A program made the position numbers and the translations under genes. Below, one piece after another: positions 1-8,447 of a stretch of DNA of 64,000 nt (positions are counted from its first letter, which is position 1; the number at the start of each line of letters is the position of its first letter). Below the pieces are notes generated by a model that was not told where the DNA came from, did not search any database, and was given only the letters and a program-made list of their open reading frames with translations. Source of the DNA: Actinomyces sp. HPA0247 (GTDB lineage Bacteria > Actinomycetota > Actinomycetes > Actinomycetales > Actinomycetaceae); assembly GCA_000411415.1 (NCBI GenBank), contig KE150451.1, positions 138,872-202,871 of the forward strand, written 5' to 3'.

Positions 1-29
1 AGTAGTGTCCCGCATAGTGGTGTAACCGT
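1..29. repeat. IS256 left terminal inverted repeat
   Basis: Pairs with 1380-1408 in inverted orientation. Positions 16-25 match exactly, and flanking matches occur at 7-10 and 27-29. The true end may lie just outside the window. Confidence 0.7.
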
Positions 30-123
30 GTGGTGGTCGGCCCGTTTGATATGGGTGCGGTCACCGTGTGATCCTTCGAGAAAGCTCTCTACTTCTGACT
101 CGAAATGATTTGGAGGCACAACG

Positions 124-1359
124 ATGACCGCTCCTCATATTATCGACCCTGCTGGCCTGCTTGGCGAGGCGTTATCCCAGGCGTCCCCGGATTTGATGCG
201 TTCCCTGCTCCAGCACGTGATTAACGCGTTGTTATCAGCGGACGCTGACACCGTGTGCGGGGCCCAGTGGGGCCAACAAGACCCGCAGCGTCAGACCAGG
301 CGCAATGGGTATCGCTACCGGCCCCTGGACACCAGGGTCGGCACCATTGACGTGGCGATCCCCAAGCTGCGCTCAGGAACCTACTTTCCAGAGTGGTTGT
401 TGCAGCGCCGCAAACGCTCCGAAAGCGCCTTGATCACAGTGGTCGCTGACTGTTACTTAGCGGGAGTATCCACGCGCCGCATGGACAAGCTCGTCAAAAC
501 CCTGGGGATCACAGGACTGTCCAAGTCCCAGGTCTCACGCATGGCAGCCGACCTGGACGAACACGTGGACGAGTTCCGCCATCGCCCCCTCCACGACGCT
601 GGGCCTTTCACGTTCGTCGCCGCTGACGCACTGACCATGAAAGTGCGCGAAGGAGGGCGCGTCGTCTCGTGCGCGGTCCTAGTTGCCACCGGAGTCAACA
701 ATGACGGACACCGCGAAGTACTGGGGGTGCGCGTATCCACCAGCGAGACCGGTCCAGCCTGGAATGAGTTCTTCGCTGACCTAGTCGCCCGAGGCCTGAC
801 CGGCGTGCGCCTGGTCACCAGCGACGCCCATCTGGGCCTAGTTGAGGCCATCGCCGCCAACCTGCCCGGAGCCGCCTGGCAACGATGCCGCACCCACTAC
901 GCCGCGAATCTCATGTCCGTCACCCCCAAAGCGCTATGGCCCGCCGTCAAAGCAATGCTGCACTCGGTGTACGACCAGCCCGACGCCGCCTCAGTCAACG
1001 CTCAATACGACCGGCTCTTGGACTACGTGAACGACAAGCTCCCCGCCGTGTGTGACCACCTCGATCAAGCCAGGGCAGACGTCCTCGCGTTCGCATCCTT
1101 CCCCACCGGGGTATGGACCCAGATCTGGTCCAACAACCCCAATGAGCGCCTCAACCGCGAAATCCGCCGACGCACCGACTCCGTGGGGATCTTCCCCAAC
1201 CGCCAGGCCATCATCCGCCTGGTCGGAGCCGTCCTCGCCGAACAAAACGACGAATGGGCAGAAGGCCGACGCTACCTCAGCCTCGACATCCTCACCAAAT
1301 CACGACTCACACCCCAACCCACCCAACAGGAGGAACCCACACTCCAACTCAGCGCATAA
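124..1359 (+). CDS. IS256-family (mutator-type) transposase
   Basis: This 411-aa DDE transposase catalyses cut-and-paste or copy-out movement of its element. The expected catalytic triad is visible as Asp168 (AADAL), Asp234 (TSDAH) and Glu341 (NPNERLN), with the family Cys-x2-His motif at Cys255/His258 (WQRCRTH). The C-terminal NERLNREIRRR block is characteristic of IS256 transposases. Length is normal for the family and there is no frameshift, so the enzyme looks functional. It starts at an ATG preceded by a GGAGG-like sequence (tttggaggcacaacg). It is the only gene in the element and is flanked on both sides by the terminal repeats. Confidence 0.95.
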   Translation: MTAPHIIDPAGLLGEALSQASPDLMRSLLQHVINALLSADADTVCGAQWGQQDPQRQTRRNGYRYRPLDTRVGTIDVAIPKLRSGTYFPEWLLQRRKRSESALITVVADCYLAGVSTRRMDKLVKTLGITGLSKSQVSRMAADLDEHVDEFRHRPLHDAGPFTFVAADALTMKVREGGRVVSCAVLVATGVNNDGHREVLGVRVSTSETGPAWNEFFADLVARGLTGVRLVTSDAHLGLVEAIAANLPGAAWQRCRTHYAANLMSVTPKALWPAVKAMLHSVYDQPDAASVNAQYDRLLDYVNDKLPAVCDHLDQARADVLAFASFPTGVWTQIWSNNPNERLNREIRRRTDSVGIFPNRQAIIRLVGAVLAEQNDEWAEGRRYLSLDILTKSRLTPQPTQQEEPTLQLSA

Positions 1360-1379
1360 CCCACCCCGAAGGACACAAA

Positions 1380-1408
1380 ACGATTACACCACTCCACAGG
1401 ACTTGACC
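1380..1408. repeat. IS256 right terminal inverted repeat
   Basis: Contains TTACACCACT at 1384-1393, the complement of the left-end core. It begins about 20 bases after the transposase stop codon, as usual for this family. Confidence 0.7.
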
Positions 1409-1517
1409 GCGCGCACATTCAGGGGCTTGCGTGCGAGTGGACAGCTCGCCTCAGGCTGCAAACACTCCGACCGCGTGATCACCGACTCGCACGCGAGCAG
1501 TCGACCCCCGGAATTGT

Positions 1518-1590
1518 CCCAAAACGCAGACCACCTCACCCGCAGCAGCTAATTTCCGCCCTGTCTTGCCGAGGTGGTCTGCACTTTGGG
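1518..1590. repeat. Long inverted repeat between the IS and the wall-protein gene
   Basis: The arms 1518-1537 and 1571-1590 are inverted copies: a perfect 12-bp inner stem (GCAGACCACCTC with GAGGTGGTCTGC), a 2-base mismatch and a further 6 bp (CCCAAA/TTTGGG), with a 33-nt loop. No gene is visible in 1409-1857, so this is the main structured element there. It could be a terminator or stable hairpin for an interrupted transcript, or a relic of a small mobile element. Function is unknown. Confidence 0.55.
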
Positions 1591-1736
1591 CACATCTTCC
1601 TCCCTTCGTTCGCCACGCGGGCAAAGAGCAGCATGAGAACAACGACGCTCCAGCCAAGCGCCGACACGGCGCTCCTCATGCAACGCCAGACGATCGCGCG
1701 ACACAGCGGTCAGCACACGATCTCGACCACTGTCAA

Positions 1737-1772
1737 CGAGGCCGGGGCACCCCGCAGGTAGCCCCGGCCTCG
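1737..1772 (-). terminator. GC-rich hairpin downstream of the wall-protein gene
   Basis: A perfect 12-bp stem (1737-1748 with 1761-1772) with a 12-nt loop lies about 85 bases beyond the stop codon of the minus-strand wall protein. The arm CGAGGCCGGGGC recurs at other gene ends in this window (2951, 53762, variant at 19947). There is no strong U tract on the minus side, so the termination role is inferred from position. Confidence 0.6.
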
Positions 1773-1857
1773 TCCTTCAAGCACAACGTGTGGCTCATCT
1801 CTATCGAAGTACCACACCGGTTGTTGTCGCGGCGATTGGCATCACCGCTCCAACATG

Positions 1858-2748
1858 TCAGGCACGCGCCCTTCTCACGGCGATAGCACCCGCCCCCAGG
1901 AGCGCGAGGACGCCAGCCGCACCGCCGAGAACCGCCATATCGCTACCCGTGCGTGCAAGTCCTGCAGAGCGAGCAGGCTTGCTCGGAGCGGGACTCGTGG
2001 GAACCGCGGGGGTCACGACCGTGGGAGTCTGAGGATGAGGCGTGACAGAGAGCTGAGGAGTCGGGGTTGCGGGCGTGGACGGAGTTGACGGTGTGGAAGG
2101 AGTAGACGGTGTGGAAGGAGTAGACGGTGTGGAAGGTGTGGACGGGGTAGACGGCGTGGACGGAGTAGGTGCCGGCGTGGGCTGCGCGGTGATCTTGCGG
2201 ATCCGGATGTCCGTGTCGGCCCCAACAGCACGCGCGTTCGCGGGATCATTGGGATCAACCGTGCGAGCGGTAGCGTCGAAGCCTCGGATCGTCTGGCCCG
2301 GGACGATTTCGTACCCATCGGGCAACGCCGGGAGCGCCGTGAGCGCGGCGCGCGACGGGTCATTCTGATCGTTGCCATAACGCTGCGTCGCCCGCACGGT
2401 GCCATCGGCATCAACGAGACGCACGCTGCCGAGGGGCGCGTAGAAGACCTGGCACGCAAAGTGCATGTCAGGCTGATCCGGATCGAAGTTCATTGCCGGA
2501 GCGCTCACTTCCAGCGTGTACTGCCCGGCGACGACGGGACTGGGAAGCATCGGGAGCCCACCGGATCCTTCGCGCGGAGTGTATTCCTGGCGAGGTTCGA
2601 TGATGGTGCCGTTTTCGTCGGCGAGGTAGCAGGTCGCCGGTCCCGCGACGTCAGCAGCATACGTGGGCGCAGGCATGAGGGCAGGAAGAGCAGCGGCACT
2701 CAGTGCAGCCGCTACGACAAGAGAACGCGACATTGACGGGATACGCAT
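1858..2748 (-). CDS. LAxTG cell-wall-anchored surface protein with Ser-Thr-Pro stalk
   Basis: This is a 296-aa secreted protein probably attached to peptidoglycan by sortase. Residues 1-31 form a signal peptide (basic start, hydrophobic core, cleavage near TYA-AD). Residues 32-190 are a small extracellular domain with only two cysteines, Cys40 and Cys99, which could form a disulfide. Residues 197-226 are exactly ten Ser-Thr-Pro triplets, within a longer Pro/Thr-rich stalk to about residue 260. The sorting signal LARTG is at 264-268, followed by a hydrophobic segment and a basic tail. LAxTG is the form favoured by class E sortases of high-GC actinobacteria (family knowledge). The start is supported by a GGAGAGGAA site upstream. 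The domain's ligand or function is not recognisable, and no sortase gene lies in the window. Confidence 0.85.
   Translation of the reverse strand: MRIPSMSRSLVVAAALSAAALPALMPAPTYAADVAGPATCYLADENGTIIEPRQEYTPREGSGGLPMLPSPVVAGQYTLEVSAPAMNFDPDQPDMHFACQVFYAPLGSVRLVDADGTVRATQRYGNDQNDPSRAALTALPALPDGYEIVPGQTIRGFDATARTVDPNDPANARAVGADTDIRIRKITAQPTPAPTPSTPSTPSTPSTPSTPSTPSTPSTPSTPSTPATPTPQLSVTPHPQTPTVVTPAVPTSPAPSKPARSAGLARTGSDMAVLGGAAGVLALLGAGAIAVRRARA
2071..2160. repeat. 9-bp tandem repeat encoding ten Ser-Thr-Pro units
   Basis: This is the DNA for residues 197-226 of the wall protein: ten 9-bp units with small third-position variants. The unit length is a multiple of three, so gain or loss would change stalk length without breaking the reading frame. 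Confidence 0.8.
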
Positions 2749-2950
2749 GGAAGATTCCTCTCCATCGATGGTCAGGTTATGAGCATCACATTACCGAGTA
2801 TCTGCATTCTTGTCTACACGCTAGGCCCAGTTTTTCGTCAATCCTGCACACCGCAATGTAACGAACGCCTGGTCAGGGTCGCATGACACCGCTCATCATC
2901 AGAGGCGTTCACACCGGGATCAAGCAGCAACATTCTCGGGCGCAAAGGGA

Positions 2951-2987
2951 CGAGGCCGGGGCACCCCACTGGGCAACCCCGGCCTCG
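2951..2987 (-). terminator. Hairpin terminator of the ABC permease gene
   Basis: An 11-bp perfect stem (2951-2961 with 2977-2987) lies just past the permease stop codon on the minus strand. It carries the same CGAGGCCGGGG arm as the hairpin at 1737. It separates the exporter operon from the wall-protein gene. Confidence 0.65.
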
Positions 2988-3005
2988 TGACCACGAAGAA
3001 GGAAG

Positions 3006-4700
3006 TCAGTGTCCCGGCCAGCTGCGGATCGACGTCAGAGCGGCGACCGCGTACCGGTCCCACACGCGCCCACCAATCCGCACGGCAGCCTCAAGGACGA
3101 TGATCGACCAGGCGATGCCAACGACGTAGGCAACCCAGTCCGGGACGAAACCGAAGGACGCTAGCGCGAGCAGCACGTAGGACGGGATCTGCAGGACCGC
3201 GGTACCTGCAAAGCCAACGAGCTGTAGCAGCATCGTCATGAGGAAGGAGCCTGTCCCCTTCGTCGCCAGCGGTGACGTGCCCGGAGGCTGCACCGGGTAG
3301 ACCCAGCGCGCATTCACGACGAGGGTCGTGCCGGCTGCCCCCGCGAAGAGCACAACACCCATCACCTGGTGGAACACGAAATCGGAGACACTCGCACCTG
3401 CCACAGCATCATGAATGAGGTAGCCGATGACCTGGGGCACGAACACGATGAGCGACCCCACGAGGCGCCCACGACGCTCTTCTCGTCCACTCATGCCCGA
3501 CGACACCACGATCCAGGCGCCCGTCGAGTCGTATTGCATGAGCGCGCCGGTGGTCAGGCCCGTCGTGATGGGCACCAGGTAGAGGAAGATGCCCGACGTG
3601 AACTCGAATGACTGCCCCTCGGCCGCCATGCGCCCCATAAAGATTGCGACGACGGGGAACAGGACAGCGAGCAGCATGTTCATGTTGAGCCGAGGATCGA
3701 TGATCCAGTACCGCAGCGTGCGCGCGGCCAGGGAGGCGCTGCGAACTCCGAGGCCGAGGCGCGTGAACAGATCGACGCTGCGCAGGCCGGCGGCTCGCGA
3801 CTGGGCGGAACGACGACCGCGCTCTTCCTCTTCGAGGGACTCGTCGATGAGGTGGCGCCCCTCGTCGATGGCGCGCTGAGCGTCAGCACTAATCTCGCCG
3901 GCGTATCCGCTCATGACGGGGCGTAGGACCGCCAGCCAGGCACGCCAGCCGACGAGCGCGGTCGCGACCACTATGAGCACGCGGAGAGCCGCCGCCACCC
4001 ATGCGCCTTGAAGCAACGAGGCAACGACCCCGAAGGGAGCGCCGAAGGGCGTCCAGAGCGCGACGTTCAATCCCGCCTGGAAGACCTCGACGGAGAAGTT
4101 CTGACTCAGCACAGACATCCAGTAGCCCATGGGGGTCAGCACCATCATGAAGACGACGGCACCCAGAACGGTCACAGCGTCTTTCTTTCCCGAGGTGTCG
4201 AGGCGCACCGCGAACCAGGTTCCGACCGCGCGCGCCCACACAACCGCGAGGGGAAGCGTCACGACTCCGGCGAGAAACCAGCCGAGGGCTTCAAGCCACT
4301 GGGCACGCCACAGCGCGAACCAGACGGGCAGGAAGAGCACCATGGCAGATAGCAGACCGCCGGGGCCTACGGCCGTCGCTGCGGCCAGCCCCGCCCCGAG
4401 GCGCTTGCTGGGTCCCACGTAGGGCGAGAGGCGCACGGGGTCCACCGAGTTATCCATCGACGCAAAGATGATCGGGAGGATCAGCCAGAGCAAGAAAGTG
4501 AAGGGGCCAGCGATCGGCATCACGCGCGCAGCCAGGGAGGCTTCATCTGAACGCGCGAGGAACGCTGTGCCCACGAGCGCGGAAGCATAGATTGCGCCAA
4601 AGTAAAGAACACCGAGGACGGCAAGAACGAGGACGACCGTCTGCTTGCGGACAGTGTTCCAGATGATGCGAAGCTTGAGGCGAATCAGTTGCCCAACCAC
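3006..4700 (-). CDS. ABC exporter permease subunit
   Basis: This is a 564-aa integral membrane protein with roughly a dozen hydrophobic segments spread over its length, beginning with a basic stretch followed by a helix at about residues 20-42. A charged cytoplasmic stretch rich in Glu and Arg lies near residues 280-310. It starts at a GTG that overlaps the end of the ATPase gene by 16 bases, with a GGAAGG site upstream, so the two are translationally coupled. The arrangement of one ATPase and one large permease with no binding protein fits an ABC-2-like exporter. The substrate cannot be inferred. The hairpin at 2951 ends the operon. Confidence 0.75.
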   Translation of the reverse strand: MVGQLIRLKLRIIWNTVRKQTVVLVLAVLGVLYFGAIYASALVGTAFLARSDEASLAARVMPIAGPFTFLLWLILPIIFASMDNSVDPVRLSPYVGPSKRLGAGLAAATAVGPGGLLSAMVLFLPVWFALWRAQWLEALGWFLAGVVTLPLAVVWARAVGTWFAVRLDTSGKKDAVTVLGAVVFMMVLTPMGYWMSVLSQNFSVEVFQAGLNVALWTPFGAPFGVVASLLQGAWVAAALRVLIVVATALVGWRAWLAVLRPVMSGYAGEISADAQRAIDEGRHLIDESLEEEERGRRSAQSRAAGLRSVDLFTRLGLGVRSASLAARTLRYWIIDPRLNMNMLLAVLFPVVAIFMGRMAAEGQSFEFTSGIFLYLVPITTGLTTGALMQYDSTGAWIVVSSGMSGREERRGRLVGSLIVFVPQVIGYLIHDAVAGASVSDFVFHQVMGVVLFAGAAGTTLVVNARWVYPVQPPGTSPLATKGTGSFLMTMLLQLVGFAGTAVLQIPSYVLLALASFGFVPDWVAYVVGIAWSIIVLEAAVRIGGRVWDRYAVAALTSIRSWPGH

Positions 4701-5488
4701 GACAGACCTTCCTCGGAGTGGACGCCGCCGACCAGAGCGGTGAAGCGCTCCCCCAAGTCGCCGCCCTGGGCGACCTCATCGGTGGTTCCGGCGACGAGCA
4801 CACGCCCCTTGTCGATAATGGCCACGTGCGTGCACAGTTGCTGGACGGTCGCCATCACGTGCGAGGACAGGATGACCGTGCCCCCACGCTTGGTGTAGTC
4901 GGTGAGGATCTGGCGGATGTTGGCCGCAGAGACGGGGTCCACGGCCTCGAAAGGCTCATCAAGAACCAGGACGCGCGGTGAGTGAATGAGCGCGGCAGCC
5001 AGAGCGATCTTCTTCGTCATGCCCGCCGAGTAGTCGCCGATGAGCTTCTTACCGGCCTCGGCCAGGTCGAGGGCCGCCAGGAGCTCGTGGGCGCGCTCGC
5101 GGGCGACGGAGGCGTCCAGGCCGTGAAGCATGCCCACGTGGACGAGGAAGTCGGGGCCGGAGAGGCGGTCGAGGAGGCGCATCCCGTCGGGCATAACGCC
5201 GAGGAGGGCACGTGCCTCCTGGGTTCGTGCCCACACGTCGACGCCGTGCACGTAGGCTGTGCCACGGTCGGGGGTGAGCAGGCCTGTGGCCATGGTCAGC
5301 GTCGTGGTCTTTCCGGCGCCGTTAGGACCGACGATCCCGTAGAAGGATCCGGTGGGGATGTCGAGGGATAGGTCGGCGACGGCGATGAGGTTGCCATAAA
5401 TCTTGACGAGGCCTCGGATCGCCAGTGCGACATCTTCCCCGACGGGGGTGGCGGGTACCGCAGGTGCGGCGGGCTGCGAATCGGACAC
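4685..5488 (-). CDS. ABC transporter ATP-binding protein
   Basis: This 267-aa nucleotide-binding domain powers the adjacent permease. Visible motifs are Walker A GPNGAGKT (about 54-61), the signature-like YSAGMTKK and Walker B VLVLDEP followed by FEAVDP. The signature is SAGMT rather than the canonical LSGGQ, as in several drug- or bacteriocin-type exporters. It begins at a GTG 5 bases after AAGGAG. The first ~20 residues are Ala/Pro-rich and probably disordered. It overlaps the permease gene, indicating one two-gene operon. Confidence 0.88.
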   Translation of the reverse strand: MSDSQPAAPAVPATPVGEDVALAIRGLVKIYGNLIAVADLSLDIPTGSFYGIVGPNGAGKTTTLTMATGLLTPDRGTAYVHGVDVWARTQEARALLGVMPDGMRLLDRLSGPDFLVHVGMLHGLDASVARERAHELLAALDLAEAGKKLIGDYSAGMTKKIALAAALIHSPRVLVLDEPFEAVDPVSAANIRQILTDYTKRGGTVILSSHVMATVQQLCTHVAIIDKGRVLVAGTTDEVAQGGDLGERFTALVGGVHSEEGLSWLGN

Positions 5489-5593
5489 GAGATTCTCCTT
5501 CAGGCATTGAAATACCTCCCCATTTTACGAGAGATACAAGCCAACGCCCAGGAGCACATCCCAAGAAGCGGGCGTCACAACCGGCCGGAAAAG

Positions 5594-6598
5594 TCAGCGG
5601 GCGCTAATGATGACGGTCAGCCCCTGGTCCGGTTCGTACGTCCACGTGGCCTTGTAGGACCCCCACTCCTCCGACTGGGTGCCGTCAATGGCGCGGGTCG
5701 CATACATGCGTTCGCGCACCGACGAAGGGGTGTCAAGCTTGCGCAGAACGCACTGGAAAATCGGCGTCGTCAAACCATTGCCACTGTCATTGAACCCTTC
5801 AAGGGTGAGCGAGGTCTGATCGCTGACAAGCCGAGCATAAACGCCTCCTGCATGGCAAGAATCGACGGCTCCCGACAGGCTGCTAGAAACGGATGAGCGC
5901 GTCATGTAGAGGCCTGCGACAACAGCAGCGACGAGGAGGAGAGCCGAGAGGAAGCCAAGGAGGAACATGACCAGGCCGTGGTGTCGGCCGCTACGACGCG
6001 CTGGGCGTTCGCGCCGATCCAGCCGCGATTCGATGTGACCGGAGCGACGAGCTTCGGCCTCGCGCCGCGACGCGCCTCCCACAGAGGAGGACCGTATCCC
6101 TTCGCGCACGGGCACCCCCTCAGCCCCGGAAGCAAACCCCTGCGCTCCGCCGCGTGCCTCGTCGGAGTGGCCAACGACCCGCATGGCCGTTCGATGCCAA
6201 TCGCGATGAACGGCGACACCGGGATGCTGGTCGGACTCAAAGGTCACGCCGACTTCATCCTTCTGAGCATATTCACGCGCAAAAGCGGGCGACTGCGCGA
6301 CGTGACTTCCCTGCCCGGGGACGCCTTCACGGGCAGCAGCACTCTGCCGAGCTACCGTTGCCGCGTCCTTCGACGGGCGAGAGCCCTTCGGAGCAGCGGG
6401 CGTCACGGCATTCTTCCGACGAACCACCGCAACCTCGGCGGTGATGACCTGCTCATCAGAGGAGACAGACTCGGGCACGCGGGCCATCGTGGGCAGGCTC
6501 GGCTGCTTGCGCGCACGCACAGGTGCAGCGTCGGCCGGATAGTCCTGCGCCACCTGTCCCGCACCGATTCGATACGCGTCAGGCGTCGTAGCCGCCAT
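5594..6598 (-). CDS. Single-pass membrane protein of unknown function
   Basis: I do not recognise this 334-aa protein. Residues 1-208 are hydrophilic, low in hydrophobic clusters and rich in Arg/Ala/Ser, ending in a very basic stretch (about 183-207). Residues 209-231 form one strong membrane helix. The remaining ~100 residues would lie outside the cell by the positive-inside rule and carry two cysteines (DSCHAG and FQCVL) that could pair. This suggests a long disordered cytoplasmic tail with a small extracytoplasmic sensor or binding domain. The start is supported by GGAGG 4 bases upstream. It lies alone, with no clear operon partner. Confidence 0.6.
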   Translation of the reverse strand: MAATTPDAYRIGAGQVAQDYPADAAPVRARKQPSLPTMARVPESVSSDEQVITAEVAVVRRKNAVTPAAPKGSRPSKDAATVARQSAAAREGVPGQGSHVAQSPAFAREYAQKDEVGVTFESDQHPGVAVHRDWHRTAMRVVGHSDEARGGAQGFASGAEGVPVREGIRSSSVGGASRREAEARRSGHIESRLDRRERPARRSGRHHGLVMFLLGFLSALLLVAAVVAGLYMTRSSVSSSLSGAVDSCHAGGVYARLVSDQTSLTLEGFNDSGNGLTTPIFQCVLRKLDTPSSVRERMYATRAIDGTQSEEWGSYKATWTYEPDQGLTVIISAR

Positions 6599-6669
6599 AA
6601 GTCCTCCACGAGCAACTAGCTGTCAGTTTCTTGACAATCATATGTACTAGTTACTCAGAAAGTAACCGA

Positions 6670-7143
6670 TCAGTCGATACCAAGAGCCTTACGCAGGCGG
6701 GCCACATGGCCCGTGGCCTTCACGTTGTACTGGGCCAGGGCGACCGTCCCATCAGGGTTGACAACCACGGTCGAGCGGATAATGCCCACGTAGGTGCGGC
6801 CGTAGTTCTTCTTCTCGCCCCAGGCACCCCAGGCCTCGAGAATCTGATGGTCCGGGTCCGAGGCCAGCGGGAAGGTGAGGGCCTGCTTCTCAGTGAAACG
6901 CTCAAGGGCGGCCATCGAGTCGGCGGACACGCCGATGACCGAGTAACCGGCTCCCTGCAAGGAAGCTAGGGAATCGCGGAAGTCACAGGCTTCCTTCGTG
7001 CAGCCGGGCGTGGAGGCCTTCGGGTAGAAGTAGACGACGACGCCACGGGAGGAGGCTGCGAGGAGATCCGCCAGGGACAGGGTTCCCTGGGTGGTCTCAG
7101 CGGTAAAGTCGGGGGCCTGCTGGCCAATGTCCAAAACGCTCAT
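6670..7143 (-). CDS. bcp: Thiol peroxidase of the Bcp/PrxQ peroxiredoxin family
   Basis: This 157-aa cytoplasmic peroxiredoxin reduces hydrogen peroxide and organic hydroperoxides using thioredoxin. The active-site block reads PKASTPGCTKEACDFRD, giving the peroxidatic Cys48 and the PrxQ-type resolving Cys53. Length matches the family. The ATG lies 6 bases after a TAGACT -10-like hexamer, with GAGGTC in between, so the mRNA may be leaderless or nearly so. It appears monocistronic. Confidence 0.93.
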   Translation of the reverse strand: MSVLDIGQQAPDFTAETTQGTLSLADLLAASSRGVVVYFYPKASTPGCTKEACDFRDSLASLQGAGYSVIGVSADSMAALERFTEKQALTFPLASDPDHQILEAWGAWGEKKNYGRTYVGIIRSTVVVNPDGTVALAQYNVKATGHVARLRKALGID

Positions 7144-7155
7144 GACCTCAGTCTA
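7144..7155 (-). promoter_or_regulatory. Candidate leaderless promoter -10 element of bcp
   Basis: TAGACT on the minus strand at 7155-7150 is followed by exactly six bases (GAGGTC) and then the ATG. This spacing is typical of actinobacterial leaderless promoters. The GAGG could alternatively serve as a short ribosome site. Confidence 0.45.
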
Positions 7156-7196
7156 TCGAGGGCCACTCCCCCAATGCGACCGGGCATGAGCCATCG

Positions 7197-7277
<81 letters not shown>

Positions 7278-7355
7278 GCGCACCCCAGTGTAACGGATGC
7301 GGGCGAGGCCGTCCGCATGCCTTCGCCCACGTCCGCGCCGACGTCGCGCGAGGCC

Positions 7356-8447
7356 TTAGCGCCCGGTTGCGTCAATGGTCCCTTCGCCCAGGACTCGACT
7401 GCCCCGATAGACGACCATCGACTGGCCGCGGGCGACGCCGCGCGCGCTGTCCGCAAGGACAACACTGATGGTTCCGGCGTCACCGTCGCGAGTGAGCGAA
7501 GCGACAGGAATGGGCGTTCCGTGCGCGCGCAGCTGCACGAAAAGGTCGGTCGCGTCGGAGCCGTCATCATCCGACGCAAGCCAGACGGCATCCGTGGCCG
7601 TAATCCGGGAAATAGACAGGAGCTCGGATGCGCCCACGACGACCTGGTTGCTCTCCGGCCTGGTCTCGAGGACGTAGCGCGGGCGGCCGTCGGGCGCGGG
7701 CGCGCCGATGCCGAGGCCCTTGCGCTGGCCGACGGTGTAGTTCCAATACCCCTCGTGATGACCGAGTACCTCACCGTCGGGGGTGACGATCTCCCCCTCG
7801 GCGGCGCCCAAATGGGAGCGCAGGAATCCCTGCGTGTCGCCGTCGGGGATGAAGCAGATGTCGTAGGAGTCGGGTTTGTTGGACACGCCCAGGCCCAGGC
7901 GCTCGGCCTCGGAGCGCACCCACGCCTTGTTGGGAGCATCACCCAGCGGGAGGACCACCCGGGTCAGTTCCTCTGGACCCATGACGGCCAGGACGTAGGA
8001 CTGATCCTTCAGGCTGTCAGCTCCGCGGTGCAGCTCAGGCCCCGCTACCCCGTCCTTGATGGCCGCGTAGTGGCCGGTGCACACCGCGTCGAAGCCGAGT
8101 GCGCGGGCGCGGTTGGCCAGCTCCCGAAACTTCACGAACTCGTTGCAGCGCACGCAGGGGTTCGGGGTACGCCCTGCCTTGTATTGAGCGACGAAGTCGG
8201 CGATGACGGTCTGCTCGAATTCGCTCGCGAGATCCCACACGTAGAACGGGATGCCGATGATCTCCGCGGCGCGCGCAGCGTCCCCCGCGTCCTCGATCGA
8301 GCAGCATCCACGCGAGCCGATACGACACTCCTGGGGCTGGGAGGACAGCGCCATGTGGACGCCGACGACGTCATGCCCGGCCTCGACGGCCTTCGCGGCG
8401 GCGACGGCGGAGTCCACGCCACCGGACAGTGCTGCCAGAACTCGCAT
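7356..8447 (-). CDS. mnmA: tRNA-specific 2-thiouridylase MnmA
   Basis: This 363-aa enzyme thiolates U34 of tRNA-Lys, -Glu and -Gln in the wobble position using ATP and sulfur relayed from a cysteine desulfurase. The PP-loop SGGVDS is at residues 8-13. The catalytic cysteines are Cys98 (TPNPCVRC) and Cys198 (DSYDICFIPDG), at nearly the same numbers as in the E. coli enzyme. It starts at the base after the stop codon of the desulfurase gene, which fits a direct sulfur-relay partnership. It is the last gene of the etfB-etfA-desulfurase-mnmA operon. Confidence 0.95.
   Translation of the reverse strand: MRVLAALSGGVDSAVAAAKAVEAGHDVVGVHMALSSQPQECRIGSRGCCSIEDAGDAARAAEIIGIPFYVWDLASEFEQTVIADFVAQYKAGRTPNPCVRCNEFVKFRELANRARALGFDAVCTGHYAAIKDGVAGPELHRGADSLKDQSYVLAVMGPEELTRVVLPLGDAPNKAWVRSEAERLGLGVSNKPDSYDICFIPDGDTQGFLRSHLGAAEGEIVTPDGEVLGHHEGYWNYTVGQRKGLGIGAPAPDGRPRYVLETRPESNQVVVGASELLSISRITATDAVWLASDDDGSDATDLFVQLRAHGTPIPVASLTRDGDAGTISVVLADSARGVARGQSMVVYRGSRVLGEGTIDATGR

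Larger units (their letters stand above)
1..1408 (+). mobile_element. IS256-family insertion sequence
   Basis: One transposase gene lies between imperfect terminal inverted repeats. The left end (about 1-29) and right end (about 1380-1408) share the exact core AGTGGTGTAA (16-25, complement at 1384-1393), with weaker matching outward (GTCC) and inward (CGT). The left terminus sits at the window edge, so the exact outer boundary and any target-site duplication on that side cannot be seen. The transposase reads through intact, so the element may still be mobile. Confidence 0.85.

Noticed and set aside
1-1408. A composite transposon carrying cargo
   Set aside because: Only the transposase gene lies between the inverted repeats and no second IS copy is visible in the window.
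2071-2160. CRISPR-like array
   Set aside because: The repeated units are 9 bp with no spacers and encode Ser-Thr-Pro within a wall protein.
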